Of a DNA stretch of 64,000 nucleotides, positions 12,401 to 25,211 are shown piece by piece (position 1 is the stretch's first letter; each line of letters opens with the position of its first letter). The stretch covers positions 2,433,001 through 2,497,000 of the forward strand of contig CP114495.1 in the NCBI GenBank assembly GCA_027186245.1. The letters run 5' to 3'. Source of the stretch: Coriaria nepalensis (Eukaryota; Streptophyta; Magnoliopsida; Cucurbitales; Coriariaceae). The notes under the pieces were generated by a model. The model worked only from the letters and a program-made list of their open reading frames with translations. It was not told where the DNA came from and searched no databases. The position numbers and the translations under genes were made by a program.

Positions 12401-15400
12401 CATGATCCAATTGGCGTGTTGAGGATTGAACCATTGAAGCATTGAGGGATGGGTAAGGACTCTTTCTCTTTATACGAACTGATTAGCTACTGCAAATAAA
12501 TATCATTTAATAGGTACGAATGTTGCTTCTTTTTAAGGGAAGAGACTTACGTTTAAGGGAAGGGAAGAGAGTTATGGTAGCTCAGTTAGTTGTTAAGACA
12601 AGACATTCAAAATAGAAGATATAACTTATATTAAAATTTTGGATATGAATTTTATGTTATTCTTTTCGGATCTAATTCCTTTCTATTAAGATCTATTTTA
12701 CTTTTGAAATATAAATATTAAAAATATAATATATAAAAAAGAAAAATAACACCACAAATTATTAAATACCTTTTTTTTTAAATACTTTTTATTTAAAATA
12801 TATCTCATAAAATATATATAAAATATAATTAATTTCATATATATATAGAATACCCATATAAATCAAATCTAATAAATTTGAGACCAGTTTCATTATGTGG
12901 AATCCATTTATAAAAGTACTTAAGTAAAAGTAAAGTTAGAGAAAAACCTAATCCACTTTTAAATTCAAATCAATGAAGTTTTGACTTTAAACTATTTGGT
13001 TCCCCTTTCCTCCCTGTTTCCTAAATACCCTACACGTGGGACGCACGGTGTAATCTTTTTTAAACGTAATATCTGTGCAATTTGTTATTCTGAAATCCCA
13101 ACCTAGAAGAAGGGGTCTTGCTAGCTAGCTAAGTTCATTAGTGGTAGAGCATGGGCACGATTAGTGTATGACAGTTGCCCTTTTAATTAACATTACGAAA
13201 TGTATGCCACTGCCTTTTACTGTTTGCTAGCAATGCATAATATTGAATACTACTGTTGGTAATTGAAACTTGGAAGGGTGGTCCTATACACTGTTTACGA
13301 AAACCTACAAATCACAAGTACTGTAAACGTTTGCATATTATCATGGTTTCTGAGGTACTTGGAAGGGTGGTCCTATATACTGTTTACCAAAACCTATAAA
13401 TCACAAGTACTGTAAACATTTACTAATGACTGTAAAAACATGAGTGAATGCTTTCGAATTTCCTGTTTTCCGGTCTCCTTAGCCATTCAGCTTGTTTTAC
13501 TTGCCAAACAAATTCATTGTCCGGTGATTTGGCAAGACTGATCAGTAAAAAAAAAACATGACATATGCATAATCAAGTTTGTATTTACTGGCCGGTTTTA
13601 TTAAATCAACAAGTTACGTATGTATATACATGTGGGTGTTGTATATGAATTTAGGTGGTTTAAACTCTAGTAATGAAGAGACAGAAGTAGCAACAATCAC
13701 TATCATGAATCAAAATACCTTTTCAAACATTTTGGAAAACACTTGAAATTATTACTACGTATTAATTGTGAGTGTTAGCTACGGCGAAATATGTTGGCTC
13801 CATGAAAATATTGAGAATATATAAACAAAATGTGAAATTATCAAGTTTAACAATGTGGTTTAAATCTTTTATGTTAGCAGTAGTCTGAGAGTTAGATGAA
13901 GACTAATTAGGTATTGATAATCACGATATTTCAAATCAATAGATAACTCTAGAAGAAAAAGAAAAAAAGTGATCGGTAACATAAGGACGATGATAATTTA
14001 AGTACTAGGAGAACAAGAAAGAAAAGAAAGGCTGGATGATGGTTGTGTTTATTCAAGTCTAGTTGATGGGGTTGATTAGTATTAGTTAGATGAGATGATT
14101 CCCCCAAAGTATAGGATATTAGTCATTTACCTGCATGAACTATCAAGACTCACACTTTACCCCTTCAAACTATTGTACTTTATTCATTCATTCTCGAAAC
14201 ATATACTTTCTGTAAAAATAGGGAATTTTAGATTATATGTGATAAGGATTCATGGATATATGGTGATATCTCATTTCAATTAGTAATGTTTAAAGCTCTT
14301 CTTAGAATCTTTCGACGAGAGACATATTCTTTATCGAATTCAAAGTAAATTAAAACGGATTATTTAAGCACCAAATGGGCATGCAACAAATGATATATTT
14401 ATCTATATATAGGTCATGTTCATAAATCCTATACGTATGGCATCTCTTCATACAATTAGCGTTGATCCGTGTTGTCTGTCAGCCTGCCGCTTTAGACTGT
14501 ACAAGCGAAAGAAATACTTTACAAAGATATATGTTGATGGGTTGACCGTGTTTCTCAAATATGTATGAACAACAAGTACTATATTATGTTAATCTTTCTA
14601 GTCCCATTCTCCGCCATTGTTTACAAGCTAGTCTTTACCACTCTGTGCAAGTTCATAGCTCTCGCTTCTTTTGCCCATAATCTTTGTTAGTTTGGTTTCA
14701 ATCACAATTTGATTTGGTGCATGTATATATCATAATTCATTTGGTGTTGGCCTATCAACTAGCAAATGACTTATTCTTGTTTTATATCCGATATATCATG
14801 TGCTTCATTTACAATAAAACTTACCTTTCGAAAAGAAAAAAATACATCATTGTCTAAATAAGAACAAAAATTACGGCAATAAGGTAGATAGATAAACACA
14901 ATGGTTTAAAAAGGTCAAGATTAAGTTTTAAAATTTTAAATTTGATGGTTCCATAGGGCAAGTTGCTAAAAGTATACGTCCGAACCTTATAATTGATGGG
15001 CGCACCTAAAATTTTCACTACATAATTCAAAGAAAAAAAAAAATTATTATAACTTAGTCATCTGAATGAATGAGGAGATGGTGTAGAGAGAGAAAGAGAG
15101 GTCCCCATTGGGCCGGCTAGGGCTTTTTGATTAGGCTTTTAATAGGCCTTAAAAAAGAGAGAGATAGAGGTGATGCCGGCAGCACTAAAAACTAAAACCA
15201 GCCCCACCCTATTTTTTTTATGGAAAATAAATTCTCGTTAAATGTTACTATTTACTATACATTATTTATTTATTTATTTATTTATATTCATTTATTTTTA
15301 TAATACATAATATGGATAATGTAGGTATACTTGTTTATTTTCCATATCGTGTATTTTTTCAAGAAAAATTTATAATATAAAAAGTATATTATATAAAAAT

Positions 15401-15884
15401 TAAGATAGATAAATGTATATTTTTAATAAAAATTTTAAAGATGTATTTATAAATTTTATATTAAATTTTAATAAAATTGAAGACAGATAAATACTTTTAT
15501 TATCTACTTCTGTTTCCGTTCTTGTTTTCAATCATAAAACGTATTAAGAGTGTGTACTAAGAAAGATTATGTAAGAGAAGAAAAATTAAGTATTCATTAA
15601 ATTCTTATTATAAGGTTACTAAACTCATATATATATCATAATGAGACCGTTTAATTTTTTTATATTAGGGTAGCAAATAGCTAATAAGGTAGATGGGGTG
15701 AAAGACTAGGGTTAACGAAAAGTTCGTAATGCATTTGAAATCCGTATCATTTTAATTTTTTAATCATAATTTTAATTTATATCGTACGTAATCATATCGC
15801 AATACTTGAAAATTGATAAGGTCTGGGGTCAGGGGAGGGAGTTTCAAAACGCATGTAAATTGTGGGCACACAGAATCCAGCTAG
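9471..15884. other. Gene-poor intergenic stretch
   Basis: About 6.4 kb without a supported gene on either strand. Only short open frames without family resemblance were seen, the longest near 11,992-12,219 on the minus strand (75 codons, Ser/Pro/Phe-rich, no recognisable domain). AT-rich patches, A-tracts (for example near 12,380) and an 89-base tandem duplication at 13.3 kb are the only structures noted. Distal regulatory DNA cannot be excluded. Confidence 0.5.
13268..13430. repeat. Imperfect 89-base tandem duplication
   Basis: The stretch beginning ACTTGGAAGGGTGGTCCTAT at 13268 recurs at 13357 with a few substitutions, including the following CTGTTTAC and ATCACAAGTACTGTAAAC blocks. Two copies are visible. 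Confidence 0.8.
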
Positions 15885-15944
15885 CCTTAGCCTTAGCCTT
15901 AGCCTTAGCCTTAGCCTTAGCCTTAGCCTTAGACTTAGCCCTAG
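15885..15944. repeat. CCTTAG hexamer array
   Basis: Eight consecutive perfect CCTTAG units (15885-15932), then two variant units ACTTAG and CCCTAG. The complement is CTAAGG, which differs from the usual plant telomere repeat TTTAGGG, so this is treated as a hexanucleotide microsatellite. Confidence 0.95.
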
Positions 15945-16184
15945 CCCAGGTTTTCCATTTCAATAATAAACCGATCGGTCCTTAATAAGAATCAATTATG
16001 AACCACATGGTTAAAGTTTAGGAAAATAGGCACATTAGTACGACGAGGAGATACATAAGTACGTACATACATATAGAGCTACTTAATAATGTTGCATTAA
16101 TATGGTGTAAATGCTAACTCATAATTACTTGATTTAGTCCATAAATATATACATAGTTCGTGATCATATATATATATATATATT

Positions 16185-17822
16185 GTGGAAAATTAGTATT
16201 TTAATATGTTGTAATTGTGCTTGATTTTAAATGGAACTCACTTTATGTAAACGAAAAGTCAAAGTTGATTTGAATTCTCTTCTGTAAAAATTTCAAATCA
16301 ATATAAAAATGATTAATGAGTGAATGATAAATTAAATCTCAAAGAACAACAATTAGAATAATTTGAAGTGAAAAAAATAGAGAAAGTTTTTGTTCCATAT
16401 TGGAAATGAGAATAAGTAGAATAATGCTTATATAGAATTGCATATTTGTTGATTAGTAATAAAATATAAGCTAAAATATTCTATCTTGCGCGCGCTGAAA
16501 ATTTGGCATTTCAACATGCTATGTTTATGCTCAATTTTGAGCGGAGCTCACTTCGTGTAAACGAAAAGTTTCTGATTCCCTATGTTTGGAAGCATTTCAA
16601 CATCCTTCCTCCATTTGAAAACACACCAAAAAATGAAATCTCTCTATGTTTTCGATTTCCTCTCTAGAGTTTTAAGTTTGCAGTGTGATAGAGTTCGAAT
16701 CACTTTTTTAGTTTGCTGGAATGGTATCGTTGGTGCACCACTACTATTCATCTATGTTGTATAATGGGAGACATACTTCGTTTCATTTTCAGCATCAACG
16801 TGAGGGGGCAAATTTTCTTAAAAAAACTATTACATAACAGACTTCAGTTTGATTCTTAATTTCTTACCTCTTTAATTTCAATCTTATATTCGATTGTTTA
16901 TTCAATTTATGATCCGTTCAATACTCTATTTTGTCGTTACAAATTCCAGTACGTAAATTGGTTATATACATTATTCTGAATTCTTTATTTTATAGATTTG
17001 TTTCTACTTACCATATTACTGTTCACTGTTTATAATTTTACAAATTCTATTTTTATTTTCTACTTACTATTTATAGATTATTAAAGTTTATGTTTACTAT
17101 ATATTATACTATAACTTAAAATAGATTATTCTCATTATGATATTTAATATATGATCCGGTTCGTCTTGGCCTATCTTTTGTTTTCTTTTCTCCTGAATAA
17201 TTTTTTTTATACAAAATATATGAAGATGAAATGGTAAAATTTTGTTTTCGGTTTCATCATAATTTAAGTCAGTATTAAACCTAAATTAAATTCAAGATTA
17301 AATTCTCATTAATTACTTCTCCCTTCACGAGCTTATAAATTGACAGCCTTCCTCCATTTGGAAACACACTGAAAAATGAAATCTCTCTCTATTTTTAATT
17401 CCCTCTCTAGAGTTCTAAGTTTCTAGTATAGTAAAAGTTCAGATCACTTTTTCAGTTTGCCGGAATAGTATCGATAGTGCGTCATTGTTATTCATCTTCA
17501 TTGTATCTTAAGAGATAGACACCATTCCGCCCTCAGAATCGACATGAAGAGGAAAACATATTTAAAGGAAATTGTTACATAACAGACTTCGATTTGATTC
17601 TCAATTTCTTACCTCTCTAATTTCAATTTTATATTCAATTGTTTATTCACTTTATGATTTGTTTAACGCTCTATTTTATTGATACATATTCTAATACATA
17701 AATTAATTATATATATATTACTCTGAATTTTTATTTTACAGATTCTATTTATATTTTCTACTTACTATTTATAAATTATTATTTATAGATTATTAAAGTT
17801 TCTATTTACCGTATATTATACT
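16185..17822. repeat. Nested, diverged direct duplications
   Basis: Two sets are visible. A small pair at about 16185-16260 and 16498-16570 shares AACTCACTTTATGTAAACGA with substitutions. A larger pair runs from about 16604 to 17110 and from about 17347 to 17822. It shares CCTTCCTCCATTTG, AAATGAAATCTCTCT, CCTCTCTAGAGTT, TTACATAACAGACTTC and TTTCTACTTACTATTTATA in the same order and orientation. No coding capacity is seen. The arrangement could be old tandem duplication or eroded LTR-like material; no TG...CA termini were found. Confidence 0.75.
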
Positions 17823-19195
17823 TACAATATATACATAAAGAGTCAAGCATTCTTTCGTCATCTCTCAAACGTTTAAAGCGTGCATCTTGCTTTCATTATT
17901 TGCCAATATAATTCTATGTGATTAGCTCTAGCCGACCATTATTTTTTTGCTGCTTTTCTTGACATTTCTAGAGAGAGAGAATGCGAAACAGAGAAGATGG
18001 TAAGTTTTATAAGGACTTGAGGCTCAAAATGGGTGAATGATAAAGAAGTATGGCAGATGGCTAGCTGGAACTACTACAGCCCTGCAGGGGGACCGAAGGG
18101 TTTTGGTTTTATCTTTTATGTTATAGTTATGAAATATTATTTAATTTATTAACTAGAATTACATTCATAAAATGGTGGAATCTTTCCAATTGGGTTGAGA
18201 AAATGAGAAGTGGTACTATTAGAAGGCGCCTGCAGGTCGGTCTCTGCTTTGATCGTCTGGCCCTTAATGACATCCAATGTCATCCAGGCCACCATTCAAT
18301 GACATCCAACGTCAATTACTCGACCCTGACTACCTTCTTTTCTACAAACATGCTTTCATATGAATTATCAATTATTATTAATAATTAATTATATTAATTC
18401 ATTTGCCTTTGAGGATAATGCACTTGATTAAAAATTTAGTTAACAACATTTATTTCTTCTAATTAATCTTATTTCAGTTTATATGATTATACATATATAC
18501 ATATATACGCTTAATTAGCTTTGATAATTTTTAACTTATTAAGGATTACTTAATTATTAGATTAACATTTGGCCAATAAAATAATAATATTATTAGATTA
18601 ACCCACAAAATATTCTCATAAATTATAGTTTGATTCTATCTATTAGGGTAAGTAAGTTTTTCATTCAAAGTTTAGAAATTAGTTTTTTTTTTTTAGTGAA
18701 ATTTGGATCAATTAAGAATTTTGAGATCAAGAAAATTTTATTAATTTAGTGAATATTATAATATGATATTTTTAAATGGGGATTGGTCAAACATTAAAAT
18801 ATCGAGATATTAATGTTTTTTATTTTTTATTTAATTTTTTATCAAGATTTGAAAGACATAGTAACATGTCATAATGGAAATGCAGAAAATCGGAATACAA
18901 AGAATGAATCTACGCTTGGTAATATATTATCAACACGTAACCTCATTGGGTCTTACCTAAAATAATAATTATAATAATAAATAATTAAAAATATTAAAAA
19001 AAGAGAAAAAAAAAAATGATGAAAATGATAAGTAGCTCACATGAGGTAAAACCTCAATCTCTTTCCATAGATCTCCTTTCGCATCCTCTGCTCTTGATAG
19101 TTGTAAAGAAGGTTCGTGGGAGCTAGCTAGGTATATATACAGCTAATTGGGATTAAAAATTACTAGTAAAAGCAGTTCATAATCCATATGATCAG
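17823..19195. other. Upstream region of the NGATHA gene, no gene
   Basis: AT-rich, no supported reading frame. A short stretch near 18203-18330 is more GC-rich and repeats a GACATCCAA(T/C)GTCA motif, but no gene is recognisable. Likely contains distal promoter sequence of the B3 gene at 19700. Confidence 0.4.
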
Positions 19196-19238
19196 TCTCT
19201 CTCTCTCTCTCCCTCTCCCTCTCTCACTCTCTTCTCTT
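19196..19238. repeat. CT-rich microsatellite in the NGATHA leader/promoter
   Basis: (TC)n run with CCCTCTCCCT interruptions about 460 bases upstream of the B3 start codon, a common position for pyrimidine-rich plant core-promoter or leader tracts. Confidence 0.9.
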
Positions 19239-19334
19239 TTGATGAGCACAGCTTACTTGTCTTCTCCAAGTATATAGGCTAAGTAAGGTCAATAGCAACA
19301 ACACATCAACAACTTGACCTTGTTGAAATCACTC

Positions 19335-19415
19335 ATGGCCGTTGTTGTAAGTTATACTGATCCTTTTTCGGGGTTTCAGAATTCCTGGTCAAAAGAAGAA
19401 CTGACCCTTTCATGA
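19335..19415 (+). other. Candidate upstream ORF overlapping a splice donor
   Basis: ATG at 19335 opens a 26-codon frame (begins MAVVVSYTDPFSGF, stop TGA 19413-19415) in the presumed leader of the NGATHA gene. A strong donor GTAAGT lies at codons 5-6, so the uORF could be kept or removed by splicing to an acceptor just before the main start, such as ATCAG|ATT near 19678. Transcription of this stretch is inferred, not shown. Confidence 0.35.
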
Positions 19416-19699
19416 TTGCCACTGATTAGATGCATATACATAATTTCTTCCATTTCTTTTTCTCTTTTGTTGCCTGAAAAGCTCGAGGAAGAAAAAAGTA
19501 AATTTCTTAAACACCAATTTCTATTCATGTATTTCACGAACATGAGGTCCTAGAAAAAACCCACTTCCATAATAATAATTATTTTTATTTTTATTTTTCA
19601 AAATTGAGTATTCTGTTCCTAATTTAATATATTTTTTCCCGTATTTTGTAAGGTATAGTAGGATCTAATTTCATCAGATTCCTAAAGATCCAGCACTGC

Positions 19700-21034
19700 A
19701 TGGAGTTAGAGCTGGGAGAAGCAAAAGGGTTTTCTGATAAAGAAGAAGAGGAAGAGGAAGATATCTCAAGGAATACTCCTAGCTCTTCAAATTACACTGA
19801 TTTTCTTCCTCATCACCACGCCAATCAATGGCAGACGGCATGTAGTACTAGCAATACTACTGCTAATCATCATAATCATCAATATGATCATGACAGCGCA
19901 TCTAGATCTTACAATCAAATTGCTCCAGCCGAAGCCATCAATTTCATAGACTTGTCGCTCAAAATCGATACCGACCACAGTCTTCCTGATGGTAGTAGTG
20001 GTGGAGGTAGCAGTGATCAGCCTGTACTTAGTAGTGGTTTCGAAAGAGAGCACATGTTTGATAAAGTAGTCACTCCAAGTGATGTCGGCAAGCTAAACAG
20101 GTTAGTAATCCCGAAACAACACGCGGAGAGATACTTCCCTCTAGACTCATCGACCAACGAGAAAGGTCTCATCTTGAATTTCGAAGATCTGAACGGGAAA
20201 TCCTGGCGGTTCCGTTATTCTTATTGGAATAGTAGCCAGAGCTACGTCATGACAAAGGGTTGGAGTCGTTTTGTCAAGGAAAAGAAGCTCAACGCTGGAG
20301 ATGTCGTCTCATTCCAACGTGGGGCTGGGGAGTTGAGGAAAGACCGCTTGTTCATCGACTGGCGGCGCCGTCCTGACACACCACCTGTGCCGCCACTTTA
20401 CCCTTTATCTCTCCACCATCTTCAATCGTTCCGGTATAATTGGGGCGGCAATTACAACATTAGACAATACATGGGTAGTACTAATTCTCCCTCTTCCGGA
20501 CAATTAGCACCATTGCCTTTTCCACGGTATGGAGATATTTACCCTAGTTACAACCACTATCATCAAAATTACGATTTTGCCGGAAGAGTTAGTAGAGACG
20601 ACTATAACGTGTTGAACTTTGGTTCGCGTTCGATGTACGGGACTGCTCCGATGGTGATTGAGTCGGTTCCCGCGCCGTTAGTGAGCCAAGCCCACGGTAA
20701 GAGTAGTAGTAGCAGTAGCGGTCATGCTAATATTGCCGCTAAGAGGTTAAGGCTATTTGGAGTGAATATGGACTGTGCTCATGTGAATGAAGAAGGAAGT
20801 AGTGCTGGTATTGGGTGTCATGACGACATGTTGTATTCTACAACTTCAATTCCACATCAATTCATGACGACATTGCCATTGCTTTCTTCTGCTCATGATG
20901 ATCAACTTCCTCCAGTCGATCATAATGATGATCTCCAATCAAGATTATCTGTTAACCAATCCGAGTTTCCGAGGAGACCAGGAAAAGCCGCTAATGCTGC
21001 GTCTTTCGATTGGATGATCAATCCGTCATCGTGA
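19700..21034 (+). CDS. NGA: NGATHA-type B3-domain transcription factor
   Basis: Single-exon gene of 444 residues. An acidic N-terminus (EEEEEED) and His/Asn-rich linker precede a B3 DNA-binding domain at about residues 117-225, from [20 protein letters not shown] through [10 protein letters not shown] and VVSFQRGAG to [10 protein letters not shown]. At about residues 346-356 is [10 protein letters not shown], the RLFGV-type repression motif shared by RAV and NGATHA proteins. There is no AP2 domain, which favours NGATHA over RAV. The C-terminus is Ser- and Asp-rich and ends WMINPSS. Known NGATHA proteins act in the nucleus in style/stigma patterning and lateral-organ growth; that role here is inferred. 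A 5-prime microsatellite and candidate uORF precede it. The ATG at 19700 is the first in this frame after upstream stops. Intact, with no anomaly. Confidence 0.93.
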   Translation: MELELGEAKGFSDKEEEEEEDISRNTPSSSNYTDFLPHHHANQWQTACSTSNTTANHHNHQYDHDSASRSYNQIAPAEAINFIDLSLKIDTDHSLPDGSSGGGSSDQPVLSSGFEREHMFDKVVTPSDVGKLNRLVIPKQHAERYFPLDSSTNEKGLILNFEDLNGKSWRFRYSYWNSSQSYVMTKGWSRFVKEKKLNAGDVVSFQRGAGELRKDRLFIDWRRRPDTPPVPPLYPLSLHHLQSFRYNWGGNYNIRQYMGSTNSPSSGQLAPLPFPRYGDIYPSYNHYHQNYDFAGRVSRDDYNVLNFGSRSMYGTAPMVIESVPAPLVSQAHGKSSSSSSGHANIAAKRLRLFGVNMDCAHVNEEGSSAGIGCHDDMLYSTTSIPHQFMTTLPLLSSAHDDQLPPVDHNDDLQSRLSVNQSEFPRRPGKAANAASFDWMINPSS

Positions 21035-21099
21035 TTATATTTGCATTTAGAGGACAGTTTATTAAAAAAAGCAAAGTGAGAAATATTGATTACATATTG

Positions 21100-21200
21100 T
21101 CAATTGATACATTTCCATTGATACATTTCCAAATATTTCCACCTTGATACATTTCCAAACATTTCCATTGATTCCATTGATACATTTCCAAATAAAATCA
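21100..21200. repeat. Short tandem repeat downstream of the NGATHA gene
   Basis: The motif TTGATACATTTCCA occurs about four times, with shortened copies (ATTTCCATTGATT) between. It lies 65-170 bases after the stop, probably in the 3' UTR. Confidence 0.8.
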
Positions 21201-23312
21201 CCTTTGATATATATATATATATTTTTCCATTATCATATATAAATATATATTGATTACATATTGTCAAGTTCAAATCTTTCAAATGTGTACTATAGTTAAG
21301 GATCAACTGATAATCCCATATATATATATAGCAAGTATATATAGGATCATGATCTCCATGAACATGATCTTCCTTTAGGTTAATTTGTTTATAAATTTTA
21401 TGTAGTAAATCATAATGGTAAGTTGTTAACATCAACTAGCTGTATGATCATTCACTTTAATAAGGACCAGTTTTTTTGTTCTTTTGTTCTTCTTTTTTTT
21501 TTTTCGACAAGTGTATATCTATATATATATATATATGTAATCTTTTTTCTTGGAAATCTGGAAACTTCTTCACGCATCTTTAACAACGCATCTTTAACAA
21601 TGAGTTGTAAATTCTAAGAATAGTGATTGAACTCACAACATCACTAAATAAATTTAGAATATAATATCAAATATAATACAATAGATTTAAATTCGAGCCA
21701 AACTCGGTGAATCACCCGAACAACCCCTCGGGGTCAGTATATAGATATATTGTAGGTAGAGCTAGGGTGGAGCTAGGAGGAGAGGATGAAGGAAGAGCAC
21801 AGATGTTGTCTGAAATCTTTCTTTGGATGTAATAAAAACTTGTCCTGGTCCCTGTTGGATAAAAGTTGTTAAAAATTCTGCTATCGTGCTTTGATCTGCA
21901 CCTGCTACCTGCTTACCTGCTGGCTGCTGCTGCTAATTAAGTTAAGAATGCTTTGCAGATGCCGACCACAAAAGTTGCTGCAAAAAAGGTAGAATAATCT
22001 CCCCCCCCTATACCTCTTTTTAATTTTCTTTTACAATTCCATCTATTAATTACTCTCTGACAATATGATTTTATATAATTTGTATATTATTATTTTATTA
22101 TATTTATTTTTACTTATAAATGTTACATATAAAATTAGTATATATGTATACATTGTTTTCAGCTTTACTAACTTCTACATTTTATTAGAGTATATATATA
22201 TTGCCATTTATTTCCATTTACTAAAATCATATTAGATCGTCACTAATTATGGATTCAAGTTTATTGCCATTTGACAGCATCGTTAGATTTCTTGGACATG
22301 GAAAACGAATCTTTTGGTTGTTGTTTGATTCTTAGATAATTTTTTTAATAGATCATATATATATAATATATTAATATAGTAAGTCTCAATCTTTCAATGT
22401 GCAGAAGAAATAGGTAGCTAGCTATCTATCTATTTGTACTTAAAGGAGCTCAGTGACATTATTGCCTTACAAAATTTATGAGGTAATAGTTAATTTGTGT
22501 ATTTCTAAATTTGTAACACCGTTTTTATCTTTTGAATAGTATTAATTTCAGCAAAGGAAGTGACCTATTATCTTTAGATCGTTATAGCTTATATGGAGAT
22601 ATATTTGTATATATATAATATATAATTATGTGGTATATTAAATTTTATTATAATTATAAATATTATTGAGATACAAGATCCGACCGGAACCAATCAAGAT
22701 CACATTTGCTCACCAGGAGCTACATTTTTAGGTTACAATTTTCATGTAATCCATCTCTTTTGTGGTTTGATAAATGCAACTTTTCCCTTATCAAAGAGAT
22801 GGATAGATAGATAGATAGATTAAAAAAAAAAAAAAATTGGTAATCGAGGTAGATCGAGTATATGCAAATCTTAGACTCACCCATCAATTGGTAGGTAGTT
22901 ATACATGCGGTGTGATAGTGCTTAATCTTCACCACAGTCTAACTGATATAGTTTTAATAGTTTGATTAATGTTCGAGGAGGTTGACCTCACTTGCAAGAA
23001 CGATTGGTTCTGTCCCCTCTTTTGCAATTTTTTTTTTCTTTTTATTTATTTACTTTTCTGCGCTGTTTGTTCTATTAATGGCTACATAAAAAATGAAGTA
23101 ATCATAGTGTTTATTTAAAAAATTATTATAATTATATAAGAACACCGCTTTTGTGTCTTTGCCTTTACACAAATAGATTGATATAAGCTTATCAAACAAC
23201 TTAAAGATGAGTTTTACATAACATTGAATAAAAGATTGATTATCAAAAGGCTTCTTAATTACTCTCTTAAAAAGTAATTTCTTTGTTCATCCTAATTGCT
23301 CTCTCCCTAGGA
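21201..23312. other. Intergenic, no supported gene
   Basis: AT-rich sequence with TA and GATA microsatellites (near 22800) and an A-tract. Near 21960 a short segment, GCAG|ATGCCGACC...AAAAAAG|GTAG, looks like a mini-exon, but no gene can be built around it. Confidence 0.4.
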
Positions 23313-23995
23313 AGTAGTTGATTGGTAATTCAACGGGCCTCACGCTAGGTTCATTTGCTTGCAAATATTTGGGAGTTCCTCTTTCGTATGGTCGTATAAA
23401 AGTGAGTGATTATGTTTTCCTTCTGAATAAGGTTGCTGCTCGTATTGATGGATGGAAAACTCATATTTTATCGCCAGGGGGAAAGCTCATCCTACTTGAA
23501 CATGTCCTCTCCTCGTTTCCTCTCCTCTTGTTGGCTTCGTGGTGCATCCACACAAAGCGTCCTAATGGAAATTGAAGCTCTTCTTGCTCGGTTCTTTTTA
23601 AATTCGAATGGCGTGACAAAAAAGAGGCATTAGGTTGCTTGGAATTCATTATGCACCGGTAAAGAAGAGGGTGGATTGGGTTTTTGCAGACTTTTCGACA
23701 TGAAGAAGGCTTTCTCCTTGAAGCTTCTATGTAACCTTTTAACGAGTTCCTCGCTATGGTGCTCTTTTATGCGACATAAGTACACGAAGGGTCTTCCGTT
23801 CACCCTCTGGTCGAATAATCAGATCTGTTCGCAGCTTTTGAACATTATGAAGGTTCATGATCTCTTTCCCGATCATTCTCAACAGTTATTAATCTTATAA
23901 TAATTGTGGAGTAGCATATTATATTCCGTCGCTCTCTTCTCATCTCCCTGACAGACTTATTTGGTTGCCTAGCCGTGATGAAAAAAAATTATCCA
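23313..23995 (+). mobile_element. LINE (L1-like) relic, C-terminal reverse-transcriptase region
   Basis: Plus-strand frames read, in order, CKYLGVPLSYGRIKVSD, DGWKTHILSPGGKLILL, ALLARFFLNSNG, VAWNS.C.GKEEGGLGF, RLFDMKKAFSLKLL and DRLIWLPSRDEKK. This is the classic plant LINE order from the end of the reverse transcriptase into the zf-RVT segment. At least two frameshifts and several stops interrupt it. Neither the endonuclease nor the RT core is present, so this is a truncated dead copy. Confidence 0.88.
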
Positions 23996-25211
23996 AATGA
24001 AAAAAAAGACGTAACAAAATATATATCTATAAATAAATTCGATGATATTAATCTTATAATAATTACGTATTTAGAAAGAATTATACATAGTTGGGAAAAG
24101 CATATTCATAACATATTATGAATCTATTTATAATAGAGAGGAGTAAGGTGGATCCAATGACACGCTATAATTAATTATGGATATTTAAAGCTGATTATGA
24201 TCATGCATTAAGATAAAACAACAATAATTAAATGAATGGGTTAATAATTTAAATCACAAGATTCCTACTCCCCCCCAGCCCCAAAAGCTTTGAAATAACG
24301 AGAAAAATCCTAGTGCATGCCTACCCTATTTTAGCCATGCCTAGCTAGCTAGTTAGAATAAGATAGTACCCATCCATACCTATGTAGCTAGGTTAGATTA
24401 AGCTTTTGAGGCTTTCGATTGGTGATTATGATGATGAGAACCCACTTAGTATTTAAAAGCTAAGTACTAATTTGTTAATATTTTTGTTGCTAATATATAA
24501 TAAAATTACAATATAATATTAGATCTCTGGCAAATTCATGATGTGTTCGATCTTCTGTTAAAATGTTGATGATTGCATTCAAATATGAAGACGCGTGCGA
24601 TATTGCATTACAGCCCTATGTATCTAGTAGCCTGAAATTTTGCATGGACCACGTACTCTCTCTATGACAAAATTATAATTTACGTCCTTATGGTTTCACC
24701 TTTTATATATTTATATTTTATCCCCTATATTTAAAATTTCTTACAATTATATCCTTATGGTTTTATATCTGTTTCCAATATCTCTTTCTGTCAACTATAC
24801 AATTGATTGTCCCTCTTCTACTGTCCAATTGAGCTTAAGCAATTCTAAGTTTCTTTCCTTACAGAATTGAAGCGAAATGGACCTATGTAGGGCTTTGAGT
24901 TATTCATTTGGACCTATGTAGGCCTCTTTCTATGACTGTGGCCGTGGGCCTTTGATTACTTCTGAATATGTCCTTAGCAAGTTGCAAGTTGTGCAAGATA
25001 TCGTTGTGCAAGATAGCTCCACTTCCTAGCCCTACTACTACACCAAAAATCTCAAGCTCTCATGAGTTCTTTCTCCCTCTCACTTACTTTGACACAAAAT
25101 GGGTCAAGATCGTATCCAATTGAGCAGCTCCTCTTCTACTCAATCCCTAGCAGGATTTTGCATTGGGACAAGTTTTCGACATGGAGTTCTTGATCCAAGA
25201 AGTTAATTCCG
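23996..25211. other. Intergenic, no supported gene
   Basis: AT-rich sequence. A local repeat, GGACCTATGTAGG(G/C)C(T), occurs twice near 24880-24925. No coding frame is supported. Confidence 0.4.

Noticed and set aside
15885..15944. Interstitial telomere
   Set aside because: The unit is CCTTAG, not CCCTAAA; no true telomere unit is present.
21959..22420. Mini-exons (GCAG|ATGCCGACC...|GTAG and GCAG|AAGAAATAG) as a small gene
   Set aside because: They would encode about a dozen residues with no similarity; splice-like words occur by chance in such AT-rich DNA.
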